From NCBI RefSeq assembly GCF_000739575.1, contig NZ_BBJO01000031.1:1-64000 (forward strand): a DNA stretch of 64,000 bases, in the 5' to 3' direction. This DNA comes from Halobellus rufus. Lineage in GTDB: Archaea > Halobacteriota > Halobacteria > Halobacteriales > Haloferacaceae. This document shows positions 35,317-44,091 of this stretch, piece by piece (the stretch's first letter is position 1; every line of letters begins with the position of its first letter). A program made the position numbers and the translations under genes. Under the pieces are notes generated by a model. It made no database searches and was not told the origin of the DNA. It saw only the letters and a list, made by a program, of their open reading frames with translations.

Positions 35317-36074
35317 GAGTCGGAATCTCCCGCTCCGCGGTGGCGACTTCCCGCCTCTTCGTACAGCCGCTCGAAGGTCTCCCCGTCCGCGTCGGCGATG
35401 CGACGCGCGGCGTCGGCGACGTCGTCGGCTCCCTCGAACGACTCTTGGATCTCCCGGTAGACGCGGGGCGTGCCGTCTGTCACGGTTCCGACGAGGTCCG
35501 AGAGCACCTCCGAGATCGGCGTCGCGAACTCCTCGCGGACGTCGTCGGCGGCGAGCGCGTAGGCGAGAACCGCGGTGTGTGCGCCCGCCTGTACCGTCTC
35601 CATCGCCGTATCGTGTTCGTCGGGGTCGGTCTCGAAGACGTGGTTCCCGGCGTCGCCGACCTCCTCCAGAATGGTTTCGGTTACCGGCCCCCCTTCGTCG
35701 ACGACGGCGGCGACGTTGCCGGGGGCGTTCTCCGGCGCGAACAGCGGGTGTAGGCTCACCCGCTCGCGGTCGGGCAGGTACGCGCGCATCGCGGCCACGG
35801 GCCCCTCCATCACGCCGGTCACGTCGATCATCGCGCGTTCGGCGCGGTTGGCGTGGGCTTCGATCGCCGCCTCGGCGGCGGTGATCGGCACGGCCACACA
35901 GACCACGTCGAACGCCTCGTCGGTGTCGAGTTCGACGGTGCGACCCCCGACGTCGTCGGCGGCGTTCGCCGCCGCGGTCGCGTCTCTGTCGGCGAACGCG
36001 ATATCGAACTCCGTCGCGAGCGTCTCGCCGGTCCAGCGCCCCATCGCGCCGGCCCCGACGACGAGTACCTCCAT
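35313..36074 (-). CDS. tyrA: Prephenate dehydrogenase
   Basis: 253 residues. N-terminal Rossmann motif VLVVGAGAMGRWTGETLA, then DVVCVAVPITAAEAAIEAHA and MIDVTGVMEGPVAAMRAYL. HPLFAPE carries the conserved prephenate-site His. It oxidises prephenate to 4-hydroxyphenylpyruvate in tyrosine synthesis. No ACT or mutase domain is attached. It is first in a two-gene leftward operon with the Rsm22-like gene. Confidence 0.88.
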   Translation of the reverse strand: MEVLVVGAGAMGRWTGETLATEFDIAFADRDATAAANAADDVGGRTVELDTDEAFDVVCVAVPITAAEAAIEAHANRAERAMIDVTGVMEGPVAAMRAYLPDRERVSLHPLFAPENAPGNVAAVVDEGGPVTETILEEVGDAGNHVFETDPDEHDTAMETVQAGAHTAVLAYALAADDVREEFATPISEVLSDLVGTVTDGTPRVYREIQESFEGADDVADAARRIADADGETFERLYEEAGSRHRGAGDSDS

Positions 36075-36090
36075 CGCCGCCGACTACGCG

Positions 36091-36122
36091 CCGCCGCACT
36101 CAAAAGGGGTTCGGTGCGGCGG
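36091..36122. repeat. Nine-base inverted repeat around the tyrA promoter
   Basis: CCGCCGCAC (36091-36099) and GTGCGGCGG (36114-36122) are perfect complements around a 14-base spacer that holds CAAAAGGGG, the likely minus-strand TATA region of tyrA. It starts 17 bases upstream of the tyrA ATG. It may be an operator or a hairpin. Confidence 0.5.
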
Positions 36123-36438
36123 TCGGTTCCCGTCGAATCGGCTTTGGAATCTCCTCACGCGTTCCCGCCGAACGGCCGCGTCCGACGTTCGTAGGGAGGA
36201 TTCGTGTTACGACACCGACACCGAATTATCGGCTTTGATACTTTGATACGTACGTTTAACCGGTGTCCCGGAGGTAGCTCATCCGGGGGAACGGAATCTG
36301 CACCGCAACGGCACCGACCGGTCGATCGAATCGAGGGGGCCCTCCGCCGACCGCTGGACGACCCGGTCCGGCGAGTATGGGGAGGAGTGCGCGCTTAATC
36401 GCCCTATAACAATACGAACGTAAGGACTGCAGGTACTG
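36123..36438. other. Divergent intergenic region
   Basis: About 316 bases without a gene. It contains a tandem eight-base repeat TTTGATAC-TTTGATAC (36234-36249) followed by GTACGTTTAACC, and a second AT-rich block cttaatcgccctataacaat (36394-36413). The latter is the probable promoter of the following gene, its TATA being about 30 bases before ATG 36439. Confidence 0.5.
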
Positions 36439-36942
36439 ATGAAATTTCCCGCAGTAGCTGGGAGAGACACGCACGGTCGTCGGTTGACGTTGCCCGACGA
36501 CCTCGACGGCGAGCAGACGCTCGTCGTCGTGAGTTTTCACCTGCGACAGCGGTCGCTGGTCAACTCGTGGCGACAGTTCGCCGAGGAGCTGTGCGACCAG
36601 TTCGAGCACTTCGCGTACTACGAACTCGTCGTCGGCAGTTCCGGCGGGATGCTCCCGCCGAACGTCGCCGGCGGGATGTCGCCGACGAACGCCAGACAGC
36701 GGGTCCACGACAACACGGTCTTCCTCTCTGTCGACAAGGAGCCGTTCAAGCGTCGACTCGGCATCCTCGGCGAGCAGACGATCTACGCCTTCCTCGTCGA
36801 GGACGGCGACGTGGTCCGGCAGGCCGCGGGCGTCCTCACCCCGAAGACCGGGGAGGCGCTCGAATCGCTGCTGGAAGCCTACCGCGACGAGAAGAACCGC
36901 CGGTCGAACGGCACCGAGAGCGCGGGCGAGTCGTCGGTCTGA
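36439..36942 (+). CDS. Thioredoxin-fold-like protein without the usual cysteines
   Basis: 167 residues. The start MKFPAVAGRDTHGRRLTLPDDLDGEQTLVVVSFHLRQRSLVNSW follows the pattern of peroxiredoxin/TlpA-like or ATP10-like folds: a phrase such as 'G..LPDDL.G..TLVV.SF', then a helix. The position of the redox cysteines is taken by LRQRSLV; the only Cys (EELCDQF) lies in a later helix. NTVFLSVDKEPFKRRLGI and QTIYAFLVEDGDVVRQAAGVLTPKTGEAL complete the fold. A non-redox or one-Cys role is likely. Function unknown. Confidence 0.75.
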   Translation: MKFPAVAGRDTHGRRLTLPDDLDGEQTLVVVSFHLRQRSLVNSWRQFAEELCDQFEHFAYYELVVGSSGGMLPPNVAGGMSPTNARQRVHDNTVFLSVDKEPFKRRLGILGEQTIYAFLVEDGDVVRQAAGVLTPKTGEALESLLEAYRDEKNRRSNGTESAGESSV

Positions 36943-37010
36943 TCGAATTCTGTCGGCCTGACCGCACTCTACGGCCCTGAACGCGTTCCGATACCTGCGT
37001 CCTTTCTAGC

Positions 37011-38204
37011 TCAGAGCCGCAGCTCGATCGGCTGCTCGGTCAGGTTCTCGTGACCGTCCTCGGTGACGACGACGAGGTCCTCGATGCGGACGCCGCCGAC
37101 GTCGGGGTCGTACAGCCCAGGTTCGACCGTGACGACGTGTCCCGGCTCCAGTTCGCCGCCGTCGGGCGAGAGCCGCGGCAGTTCGTGGACGTCGAGGCCG
37201 ACGCCGTGGCCGGTCGAGTGGATGAACCCCGTCTCCGTCCGCGGATCGGACCGTAAGGTCGGGAGGCCGGCGTCCTCGTAGACGTCGCAGACGACGTCGT
37301 GGACGGCTTCGCCGGTCGCCCCGGGTTCGAGCGCGTCGATCGCGGCGTCGAGCGCCTCGTGAGTCAGGTCGAACCACTCCTCGATCGTCGCGCTCGGCTC
37401 GCCTCTCACGAACGTCCGCGTCATGTCCGCGTGGTACTTCGTCTGCTTCGAGCGGGGGAAGATGTCGACGATGATCGGTTCGTCGGGCGCGAGCGGGCCG
37501 CTCCCGCGGTCGTGGGGATCTGCGGCGTCGGCCCCGCAGGCGACGATCGTCTCGTCGGGCGCGCAGCCGCGTCGCAGGAGCGTCAGCTCGATCTCCTCGC
37601 GGACGCGCTCGCTCGTCAGCACCTCGTCGCCGACGCGGAGCACGTCGCCGCCGTCGGGGCCGCCACCGCGGTCGATTTCGGACTCGCGGAGGAGCGCCTC
37701 GGCGGCGTCCATCGCCGCCTCGTTGGCGCGCTGGGTCGCGCGGACGTGCTCGATCTCTTCGGGCGTCTTCCGCGCGCGGATCTCGGTCACGACGTCCTCG
37801 GTCTCGGGGACGACGCCGACGTCGCGCTCGCGGAGCCGGTCGGCGGGCCCCAGCGGGAAGCGGTCGGGCGCCGCGACGCGTTCGACGCCGAGGTCGTCGA
37901 GCCACGCGGCGACGACGCGCGCGTTCGCCGCGTTCGATCCGTGCTCTGCGGCCAGTTCGCGGTAGTCGTAGTCGGCCAGCCGCGACACGTCGTCGGCGCG
38001 GCTCTCCTTCCTCGCACGGCCGAACTCCAGCGACGAGACCAGAAGCGCGGTCCGCTCCGGCGTGTAGACGGTCACGAACGGGTCCGGCGCGTCGAATCCC
38101 GAGAGGTACCGCTGCGTCGAGTCCGAGCTGTCGGCGTCGACGAGGTAGCCGTCGAGGCCCTCGTCGGCGAGGAACGAGTCGAGCGAGGAGAAGTCCGGTT
38201 CCAT
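37011..38204 (-). CDS. M24-family Xaa-Pro peptidase
   Basis: 397 residues. N-terminal creatinase-like domain (~1-150), then the pita-bread fold with all five metal ligands: Asp in [10 protein letters not shown] and ADMTRTF, His in [12 protein letters not shown], Glu in [11 protein letters not shown] and VRIEDLVVV. Such enzymes cleave X-Pro bonds (prolidase or aminopeptidase P). I use ATG 38204 ([11 protein letters not shown]); codons further upstream are Arg-rich and not family-like. An insert [16 protein letters not shown] sits before the catalytic domain. Confidence 0.9.
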   Translation of the reverse strand: MEPDFSSLDSFLADEGLDGYLVDADSSDSTQRYLSGFDAPDPFVTVYTPERTALLVSSLEFGRARKESRADDVSRLADYDYRELAAEHGSNAANARVVAAWLDDLGVERVAAPDRFPLGPADRLRERDVGVVPETEDVVTEIRARKTPEEIEHVRATQRANEAAMDAAEALLRESEIDRGGGPDGGDVLRVGDEVLTSERVREEIELTLLRRGCAPDETIVACGADAADPHDRGSGPLAPDEPIIVDIFPRSKQTKYHADMTRTFVRGEPSATIEEWFDLTHEALDAAIDALEPGATGEAVHDVVCDVYEDAGLPTLRSDPRTETGFIHSTGHGVGLDVHELPRLSPDGGELEPGHVVTVEPGLYDPDVGGVRIEDLVVVTEDGHENLTEQPIELRL

Positions 38205-38293
38205 ACCCGGTGATCGGGCGCGTCCGGATAAAGAATGTCGCATCGACGAATCGGAGTACCGACATCGCCTCGCGCCGCGACCGGACCACAACC

Positions 38294-38299
38294 GTATTA
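38294..38299 (+). promoter_or_regulatory. TATA element of srp19-gar1
   Basis: GTATTA lies 25-30 bases before ATG 38324, indicating a leaderless two-gene message. Confidence 0.5.
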
Positions 38300-38323
38300 C
38301 GGGCGCGCCGCGGTGGTTCGACT

Positions 38324-38605
38324 ATGGCTGTCGAGAACGTCATCTGGCCGCGCTACCTCGACGCGTCCGTCTCTCGGAGCGACGGTCGCCGGGTCCCGCT
38401 CGACGACGCCGTCGAAGAGCCGACGGTCGACGAGATCGCCGAGGCCGTCCAGCAGATCGGCTACGACGCCGTCATCGAACGCGACGTGACGCACCCGCGG
38501 GAGTGGGAGTCGCGCGGGCGGGTGCTCGTGAAGGGCGCAGAGGACTCGACGAAGAACGACCTCGTGCAGGCCGTCGCCGCCTACGTCGGCATCCTGCGGG
38601 ACTGA
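38324..38605 (+). CDS. srp19: Signal recognition particle protein SRP19
   Basis: 93 residues starting [25 protein letters not shown], with [20 protein letters not shown] and [16 protein letters not shown]19 clamps helices 6 and 8 of SRP RNA and readies it for SRP54. The RNA itself is encoded at 18.6-18.9 kb. The stop is two bases before gar1. Confidence 0.95.
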   Translation: MAVENVIWPRYLDASVSRSDGRRVPLDDAVEEPTVDEIAEAVQQIGYDAVIERDVTHPREWESRGRVLVKGAEDSTKNDLVQAVAAYVGILRD

Positions 38606-38607
38606 CG

Positions 38608-38835
38608 ATGCGGCGACTCGGAACCGTCTCGCGGACGGCGCAGAACCTCCTCATCGTCCGCTGCGACGGCGAGGAACACCCCGGAATCGGCGCGGAAGCC
38701 GTCGACGAGTCGCTGTCGACGGTCGGCCGCGTCGTCGACGTCTTCGGGCCCGTCTCGCGTCCGTACGTGGCGGTCTCGCCCACCGGAGACGTCAGCGCCG
38801 CGTCGGTCGTCGGAAAGCGATTGTACGCGCGGTGA
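38608..38835 (+). CDS. gar1: H/ACA ribonucleoprotein subunit Gar1
   Basis: 75 residues: MRRLGTVSRTAQNLLIVRCDG, LSTVGRVVDVFGPVSRPYVAVSP, VVGKRLYAR. This is the six-stranded Gar1 barrel, lacking the Gly/Arg-rich tails of eukaryotic Gar1, as expected. It binds Cbf5 in H/ACA RNPs that pseudouridylate rRNA. It forms an operon with srp19, a pairing common in archaea. Confidence 0.93.
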   Translation: MRRLGTVSRTAQNLLIVRCDGEEHPGIGAEAVDESLSTVGRVVDVFGPVSRPYVAVSPTGDVSAASVVGKRLYAR

Positions 38836-38863
38836 GCGGCGTCTGCAACTGACGCGGCTGTTA

Positions 38864-39799
38864 TCAACAGACTCGGTTCGCCGGATCTTCTCCCTCGCGA
38901 ACGCGACGGACGCTCTCGGCGACGAGCGACGCGACATAATCGCAGTACCGCCTCGTGGCCGACCCGGCGTGCGGGGTGACGACGACGTCGTCCATCTCCC
39001 AGAGCGGCGAGGACTCCGGGAGCGGTTCGGTCTCGAACACGTCCAGCGCCGCCCCCGCTATCTCGCCGTCTTCGAGCGCCCGAACGAGCGCCGCTTGGTC
39101 GACGACCGAGCCCCGGGCCACGTTGATGAGGTACGCGTCCTCGCGCATCGCCGCGAGCACGTCGGCGTCGATCATCTCCTCGGTCGCCGGCGTGAGCGGC
39201 ACCGCGAGGACGACGAACCGGGCGTCTGCGACCGCCGCTTCGAGCGAATCCGGCGTGAAAACCCGGTCGACGCCCGGTTCCGGCACGGGCGTGCGTCGGA
39301 CGCCGTCGACGTCGAGTCCCAGCCCGGTGGCGCGGTCGACGACCCCGCGTCCGAGGCTCCCGAGGCCGACGACGCAGGCGCGTTCCCCGGCGATCGTCCA
39401 CGGCTCGTCCCACGCCGGTCGCGACCAGCGCTTCGACTCCTGGTTCGCGACGTGTTCGTGGAGGCGTCGGGCGAACGCGAGCATATAGCCGGCGACGGTC
39501 TCGCCGATCGCGTCCCCGTGGATGCCGGTGCTGTTCGTGAGCAGCACCCCCTCCTCGCGGAAGCGCTCCTGCGGGAACCGGTCGACGCCGGCCTGCACCG
39601 AGTGCACCCAGTCGCATTCGAGGAGCGCCGGTCGGTACTCGAACGTGACGACGCCGTCGCAGCGCGCTGACGCGACCGTTTCGGAGTCGCCGTCGATCAG
39701 GACCGTCTCGACCGGGAGGTCTCCCAGCTTTTCGAGGAGCACTTCGGGCGGGAACAACGCCGAGACGGAGCGGTCGACGCCGAGGACATCGAAACGCAT
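38864..39799 (-). CDS. D-2-hydroxyacid dehydrogenase
   Basis: 311 residues. Cofactor motif VVGLGSLGRGVVDRA, then the catalytic Arg (NVARGSVVDQ), Glu (IAGAALDVFETEPLP) and His (VVVTPHAGSAT). The family reduces 2-keto acids with NAD(P)H. Haloarchaea have several paralogues; a 2-ketocarboxylate enzyme like that of Haloferax mediterranei is plausible. The start at ATG 39799 is chosen because MRFDVLGVDRSVSALFPPE fits; upstream codons overlap the next gene. Confidence 0.9.
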   Translation of the reverse strand: MRFDVLGVDRSVSALFPPEVLLEKLGDLPVETVLIDGDSETVASARCDGVVTFEYRPALLECDWVHSVQAGVDRFPQERFREEGVLLTNSTGIHGDAIGETVAGYMLAFARRLHEHVANQESKRWSRPAWDEPWTIAGERACVVGLGSLGRGVVDRATGLGLDVDGVRRTPVPEPGVDRVFTPDSLEAAVADARFVVLAVPLTPATEEMIDADVLAAMREDAYLINVARGSVVDQAALVRALEDGEIAGAALDVFETEPLPESSPLWEMDDVVVTPHAGSATRRYCDYVASLVAESVRRVREGEDPANRVC

Positions 39800-39897
39800 A
39801 GACGAGGAGTCAGCGCGCGGATATTTCAGTCGTTCGCAACCGCTCACGGGCCAGCGTCTGTCGCGGCAGGCGGTCTGCTCGACCGCGACACCGCCGG

Positions 39898-40410
39898 TCA
39901 CTCGATCCGCGAGAGCGCGCGCTCTCTGGCGGTGTCCGCATCCGTCGGTTGCCGTCGACGGAGTTCGATCTCCGCCACCCACTTGACGCTCTCCCAGCAG
40001 TCCCGTCCCTCGTCGGTCGGGACGAGCCTCGCGGGACCGCCGTGCGCCCGATCGAGTGCGGCCCCGTCGAGTTCGAACGCCAGCACCGCCGAGGAGAGGC
40101 GGTCGAGTGGCAGCGCACACGCGTAATCGCCGTCCGCGGCGTGGACGAGCCCGTACGCGACACCGTCGTCGACTCCGGCGCGGTCGAGGACGGATTCGAC
40201 CCTGACGCCGCGCCAGGAGCAGTCGTCGGCGACCCACCCCTCAGCGCAGGCGAAGTCGCCGACGAACGTCTCCGAGGGGAGCGACGCGAGATCGCCGCGC
40301 GACAGCGACACCGGTTCCCGGACGCGCCCGGTGACGTCGAGCGACCACTCGACGGGTTCGATCTCGGTCGGAACGTCCTCCGGGACCTCGTGTCGTTCGA
40401 GTTCGGTCAT
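39898..40410 (-). CDS. Molybdopterin-dependent oxidoreductase, single-domain
   Basis: 170 residues, a short form of the sulfite-oxidase/MsrP Mo-binding domain: DFACAEGWVADDCSWRGVRVESVLDRAG contains the Cys expected to bind Mo and the W-x-G-V motif, then HGGPARLVPTDEGRDCWESVKWVAEIEL. No dimerisation domain, haem partner or Tat signal is visible, so it is cytoplasmic with unknown substrate. Confidence 0.87.
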   Translation of the reverse strand: MTELERHEVPEDVPTEIEPVEWSLDVTGRVREPVSLSRGDLASLPSETFVGDFACAEGWVADDCSWRGVRVESVLDRAGVDDGVAYGLVHAADGDYACALPLDRLSSAVLAFELDGAALDRAHGGPARLVPTDEGRDCWESVKWVAEIELRRRQPTDADTARERALSRIE

Positions 40411-40576
40411 CGTCGCTATCTGCGCGACGAACGGACAAAACGGTTGAGCCGAACGTGTCTGAACCGGTCGGCACCGCGGGTCGACGGCCTCCGGTCAGTG
40501 GGTCATCGCCCGGCGACTCCCGGAGCGAAGATGTTCGCGGTAACCACCATACTACCGTAGCAGTCCACCGTACCGT

Positions 40577-42385
40577 ATGGACGTCGCAACGGGTGAGGCA
40601 GCGCTCGCCGTCGTGATGGGGCTCTTCCTGCTGATCGTGTTCCGGTGGATTCTCCGCGTCGAGAACTGGCGCTCGTATTCGACCTCGGCCGGAGGCACCG
40701 GATTCGGACGCGAAGAGGGCGTCGAGCACGCGGAGAAACCGAGCGGGTTGCTGCGGTGGCTGACGACGGTCGACCACAAGGACATCGGCCTGCTGTACGG
40801 CGTGTTCGCGCTCCTCTCGTTCGCGTGGGGCGGGATCGCCGTCGTGCTGATGCGGACGGAACTGCTCACGCCCCCGATCGACCTCCTCGGGGCGAACTTC
40901 TACAACGCGCTGATGACCACCCACGGCGTCACGATGCTCTTCCTGTTCGGCACGCCGATGCTGGCGGCGTTCTCGAACTACTTGATCCCGCTTCTCATCG
41001 GCGCGGACGACATGGCGTACCCGCGGATCAACGCCATCGCGTTCTGGCTGCTGCCCCCCGGTGCACTCCTCATCTGGGGTGGCCTGCTCCTCGCGCCGTT
41101 CGACCTCGGGATCGAGGGCGCACAGACCGCGTGGACGCTGTACACGCCGCTGTCGACGCAGCAGTCGAACGCCGGGATCGATCTGATGCTTCTGGGGCTG
41201 CACCTGACCGGCGTGTCGGCGACGATGGGCGCGATCAACTTCGTCGTGACCATCTTCACCGAGCGCGGCGAGAACGTCACGTGGGCGAACCTCGACATCT
41301 TCTCGTGGACGGTGCTGGTCCAGTCGGGACAGATCCTGTTCGCGTTCCCGCTGCTCGGCAGCGCGCTGATCATGCTGCTGTTCGACCGCAACTTCGGCAC
41401 GACGTTCTTCGCGGGCGAGGGCGGCGCGATCCTCTGGCAGCACCTGTTCTGGTTCTTCGGTCACCCCGAAGTGTACATCCTCGTGTTACCCCCGATGGGG
41501 CTGATCAGCTACATCCTCCCCAAGTTCACGGGCCGCCGGCTCTTCGGGTTCAAGTTCGTCGTCTACTCGACGCTGGCGCTCGGGGTCCTCTCGTTCGGCG
41601 TCTGGGCGCACCACATGTTCGCGACGGGGATCGACCCGCGGCTTCGCGCGTCCTTCATGGCGGTCTCGATCGCCATCGCGATACCGAGCGCCGTGAAGAC
41701 GTTCAACTGGATGGCGACGATGTGGGGCGGGCGGATCCGGCTTATGACGCCGATGCTGTTCTGCGTCGGCTTCGTGGCGAACTTCATCATCGGCGGTGTG
41801 ACGGGCGTCTTCGAAGCGTCGATCCCGATCGACCTCGTGCTCCACGACACCTACCACGTCATCGCGCACTTCCACTACGTCATCATGGGCGGCATCGCCT
41901 TCGCGATCTTCGCCGCGGTGTACTACTGGTTCCCGCTCTTCACGGGTCGGTGGTACCAACGAACCCTCGGGAAGTGGCACTTCTGGCTCACGATGATCGG
42001 GACGAACCTCACGTTCTTCCCGATGATCTTCCTCGGCTACGGCGGGATGCCGCGCCGCTACGCGGGCTACGACCTGACGGTCGGCCCGGTGGCGTACTTC
42101 ACCGACCTCCACCAGCTCGCCACGCTCGGCGTGTACGTCCTCGTCGTCGGCCAGCTGATCTTCGTGTGGAACGTCGTCACCTCGTGGCTCGAAGGCCCGG
42201 AGGTCGCGGACGCCGACCCGTGGGACCTCGAACGGGACGGGATGGTCACCAACGAGTGGGACTGGCTCGACAGGATGCGGTTCGAGACGGTCGCCGACGG
42301 CGGGAGCGACGCGACAGACGAAACCGGATCCTCGGTATCGCCTGGGGACGGATCCGACGCCGACAAGTCGGCCGCTGTCGAGTGA
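40577..42385 (+). CDS. coxA: Cytochrome c oxidase subunit I
   Basis: 602 residues, one extra N-terminal helix (AALAVVMGLFLLIVFRWIL) before the 12-helix core. Low-spin haem ligand in ALMTTHGVTM; CuB ligands and the cross-linked Tyr in FGHPEVYILVLP and VWAHHMF; haem ligands in HVIAHFHYVIMGG. The Glu of GHPEVYI points to the A1 type with a D-channel. The C-terminal tail is acidic. It reduces oxygen and pumps protons. Subunit II lies at 25 kb; no subunit III is in the window. Confidence 0.96.
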   Translation: MDVATGEAALAVVMGLFLLIVFRWILRVENWRSYSTSAGGTGFGREEGVEHAEKPSGLLRWLTTVDHKDIGLLYGVFALLSFAWGGIAVVLMRTELLTPPIDLLGANFYNALMTTHGVTMLFLFGTPMLAAFSNYLIPLLIGADDMAYPRINAIAFWLLPPGALLIWGGLLLAPFDLGIEGAQTAWTLYTPLSTQQSNAGIDLMLLGLHLTGVSATMGAINFVVTIFTERGENVTWANLDIFSWTVLVQSGQILFAFPLLGSALIMLLFDRNFGTTFFAGEGGAILWQHLFWFFGHPEVYILVLPPMGLISYILPKFTGRRLFGFKFVVYSTLALGVLSFGVWAHHMFATGIDPRLRASFMAVSIAIAIPSAVKTFNWMATMWGGRIRLMTPMLFCVGFVANFIIGGVTGVFEASIPIDLVLHDTYHVIAHFHYVIMGGIAFAIFAAVYYWFPLFTGRWYQRTLGKWHFWLTMIGTNLTFFPMIFLGYGGMPRRYAGYDLTVGPVAYFTDLHQLATLGVYVLVVGQLIFVWNVVTSWLEGPEVADADPWDLERDGMVTNEWDWLDRMRFETVADGGSDATDETGSSVSPGDGSDADKSAAVE

Positions 42386-42443
42386 CCGGCGTCGCGGCTC
42401 TCCGAAACACAACCCCCATAGTGACGCGGTCGCAACGCCCGGT

Positions 42444-43466
42444 ATGCGAAGACGCGTCGCCGCCGGCGTCGGGTTCGCGGCTCTCCTGTTCCTCCTCGTG
42501 CAACTCGGCGCGCTGGCGCTCGTCCCGACGTTCTACGAATCGGGGTATCAGACCGTCGAGGACCCCTCCGATCCGACGAACAGCCTCGTGTACATCGTCG
42601 CGATCCTCGTCGCCACGGCGGCGATGCTCGCGGCGTTCAAGTACGACCTCGACTGGGTCGTCCGCGCGTTCGTCGTCCTCGCGGCCGCGTCGATCTCGTG
42701 GTACGTGTTCGCCGTGCTGCTCCCGCCGCTCTTGGCGATCGGCGCGTCGGTCGCGCTGGCGGCGCTGCTTCTCCTCCACCCCGAGTGGTACGTTATCGAC
42801 GCCGCGGGCGTCGTGATGGGCGCGGGCGCGGCCGGGTTGTTCGGCATCAGTTTCGGCCTCTTACCGGCGATTCTGCTCCTCTCGGTGCTCGCGGTCTACG
42901 ACGCGATCAGCGTCTACGGCACCGAACATATGCTCGATCTCGCCTCCGGCGTGATGGACCTCAAACTGCCGGTCGTGCTCGTCGTGCCGACGACGCTGTC
43001 GTACTCCCTGCGCGAGACCGACGCCGGGAAGACGGTTTCCGACGCGAAGCGGGACGGCGGTGGCGACGAGGCACCGGCGGCGGATGCCGACGCCGAGGCG
43101 TCGGTTGCTGACGACGGTGACGACGACCCGTCGGAAGACGCCGCGTCCGACGAGGACGACGTCCGCGACGCGTTCTTCATCGGCCTCGGGGACGCCGTGA
43201 TGCCGACGGTGATGATCGCGAGCGCGGCCTTCTTCCTCCCGGCGGAGCTGACGCCGTCGCTCGGTGTCGCGTGGCTGCCGGCGCTGACCCTGCCGGCGCT
43301 GACGGCGATGGTCGGGACGTTCGCCGGGCTGTTCGCGCTCCTCTGGATGGTCTTGAAGGGACGCGCGCACGCCGGTCTGCCGCTCCTGAACGGCGGCGCG
43401 ATCGGCGGCTATCTGGTCGGCGCGCTCGCCAGCGGCGTGCCGATCCTCACCGCGATCGGGCTGTGA
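42444..43466 (+). CDS. Presenilin-type intramembrane aspartyl protease
   Basis: 340 residues, about nine helices. Catalytic Asp D153 (LAVYDAISVYGTE) and D250 (FFIGLGDAVMPTV, the GxGD motif), with GLPLLNGG as the P-x-L motif. It is the archaeal presenilin/signal-peptide-peptidase homologue (PSH, A22 family). Between the catalytic helices lies a long acidic loop (~195-240, EAPAADADAEASVADDGDDD), where human presenilin is cleaved. Natural substrates are unknown. Confidence 0.9.
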   Translation: MRRRVAAGVGFAALLFLLVQLGALALVPTFYESGYQTVEDPSDPTNSLVYIVAILVATAAMLAAFKYDLDWVVRAFVVLAAASISWYVFAVLLPPLLAIGASVALAALLLLHPEWYVIDAAGVVMGAGAAGLFGISFGLLPAILLLSVLAVYDAISVYGTEHMLDLASGVMDLKLPVVLVVPTTLSYSLRETDAGKTVSDAKRDGGGDEAPAADADAEASVADDGDDDPSEDAASDEDDVRDAFFIGLGDAVMPTVMIASAAFFLPAELTPSLGVAWLPALTLPALTAMVGTFAGLFALLWMVLKGRAHAGLPLLNGGAIGGYLVGALASGVPILTAIGL

Positions 43467-43492
43467 GGGGTCGGATGCGACGTCGCCGGTAG

Positions 43493-43987
43493 CTATTCCT
43501 CGTCGCCCGCGCCGGCTCCCTCGCGGACGTGAACTGCCATCCCCGTCTCGAAGTCAGCCATCGCGTCCGCGGACAGTTCCGCGCGCCCGACCGCGAGCAC
43601 GGTGTCGTCCTCGCGGACGACGGCGACCTCGTCGCCCGGCCTGACGTCGGGGTCGACGCCGCGGACGAACTTCGCGAACGCGTTCTTGCCGTCGCGGACG
43701 AAGGGCTCGCTCTCGTCGCCGACGACGACGCGGGCCGCGGGGTACTCGAGCGCGTCGACGAGGCGACGCCCGCCCGCGACGCCGAGGGTGAACCGGCCGT
43801 CGGTGAGGTAGGAGGCGATGCGGCCGCCGGGCGCGACGAGCTGTCGCGGCCGGCCGCTCGTCGACCGGTGCACCGTCAGCGACTCGTCGCCGTCGCTCGG
43901 GAACAGCGCCTCGCCCGCGCCCGCGCCGAACTGGTAGTCGGCGATGGTCCGCAGCTCCGCCAGCGTCTCGCCGTCTGCGTCGCTCAT
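43493..43987 (-). CDS. PUA-domain RNA-binding protein
   Basis: 164 residues from ATG 43987. The N-terminal half (ELRTIADYQFGAGAGEALFPSDG) resembles the pre-PUA domain of archaeosine-type proteins; the PUA barrel is ARVVVGDESEPFVRDGKNAFAKFVRGVDPDVRPGDEVAVVREDDTVLAVGRAELSADAM. PUA domains bind tRNA or rRNA. It may assist RNA modification, but no catalytic domain is attached. Confidence 0.88.
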   Translation of the reverse strand: MSDADGETLAELRTIADYQFGAGAGEALFPSDGDESLTVHRSTSGRPRQLVAPGGRIASYLTDGRFTLGVAGGRRLVDALEYPAARVVVGDESEPFVRDGKNAFAKFVRGVDPDVRPGDEVAVVREDDTVLAVGRAELSADAMADFETGMAVHVREGAGAGDEE

Positions 43988-44091
43988 ACCTCGTCGTTTC
44001 CGGTCGAGCGTCAAGACAGTCGCGGTCTGCGTCGCTCACCGCCGACAGTCGCGATCCGCGTCTCTCGGCGTCTGGCTCCTTCCGCGGGCGA

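Noticed and set aside
38088-38110. tRNA T-loop-like string gtcgaatcccgag
   Set aside because: It lies in frame inside the Xaa-Pro peptidase and has no acceptor or anticodon stems around it.
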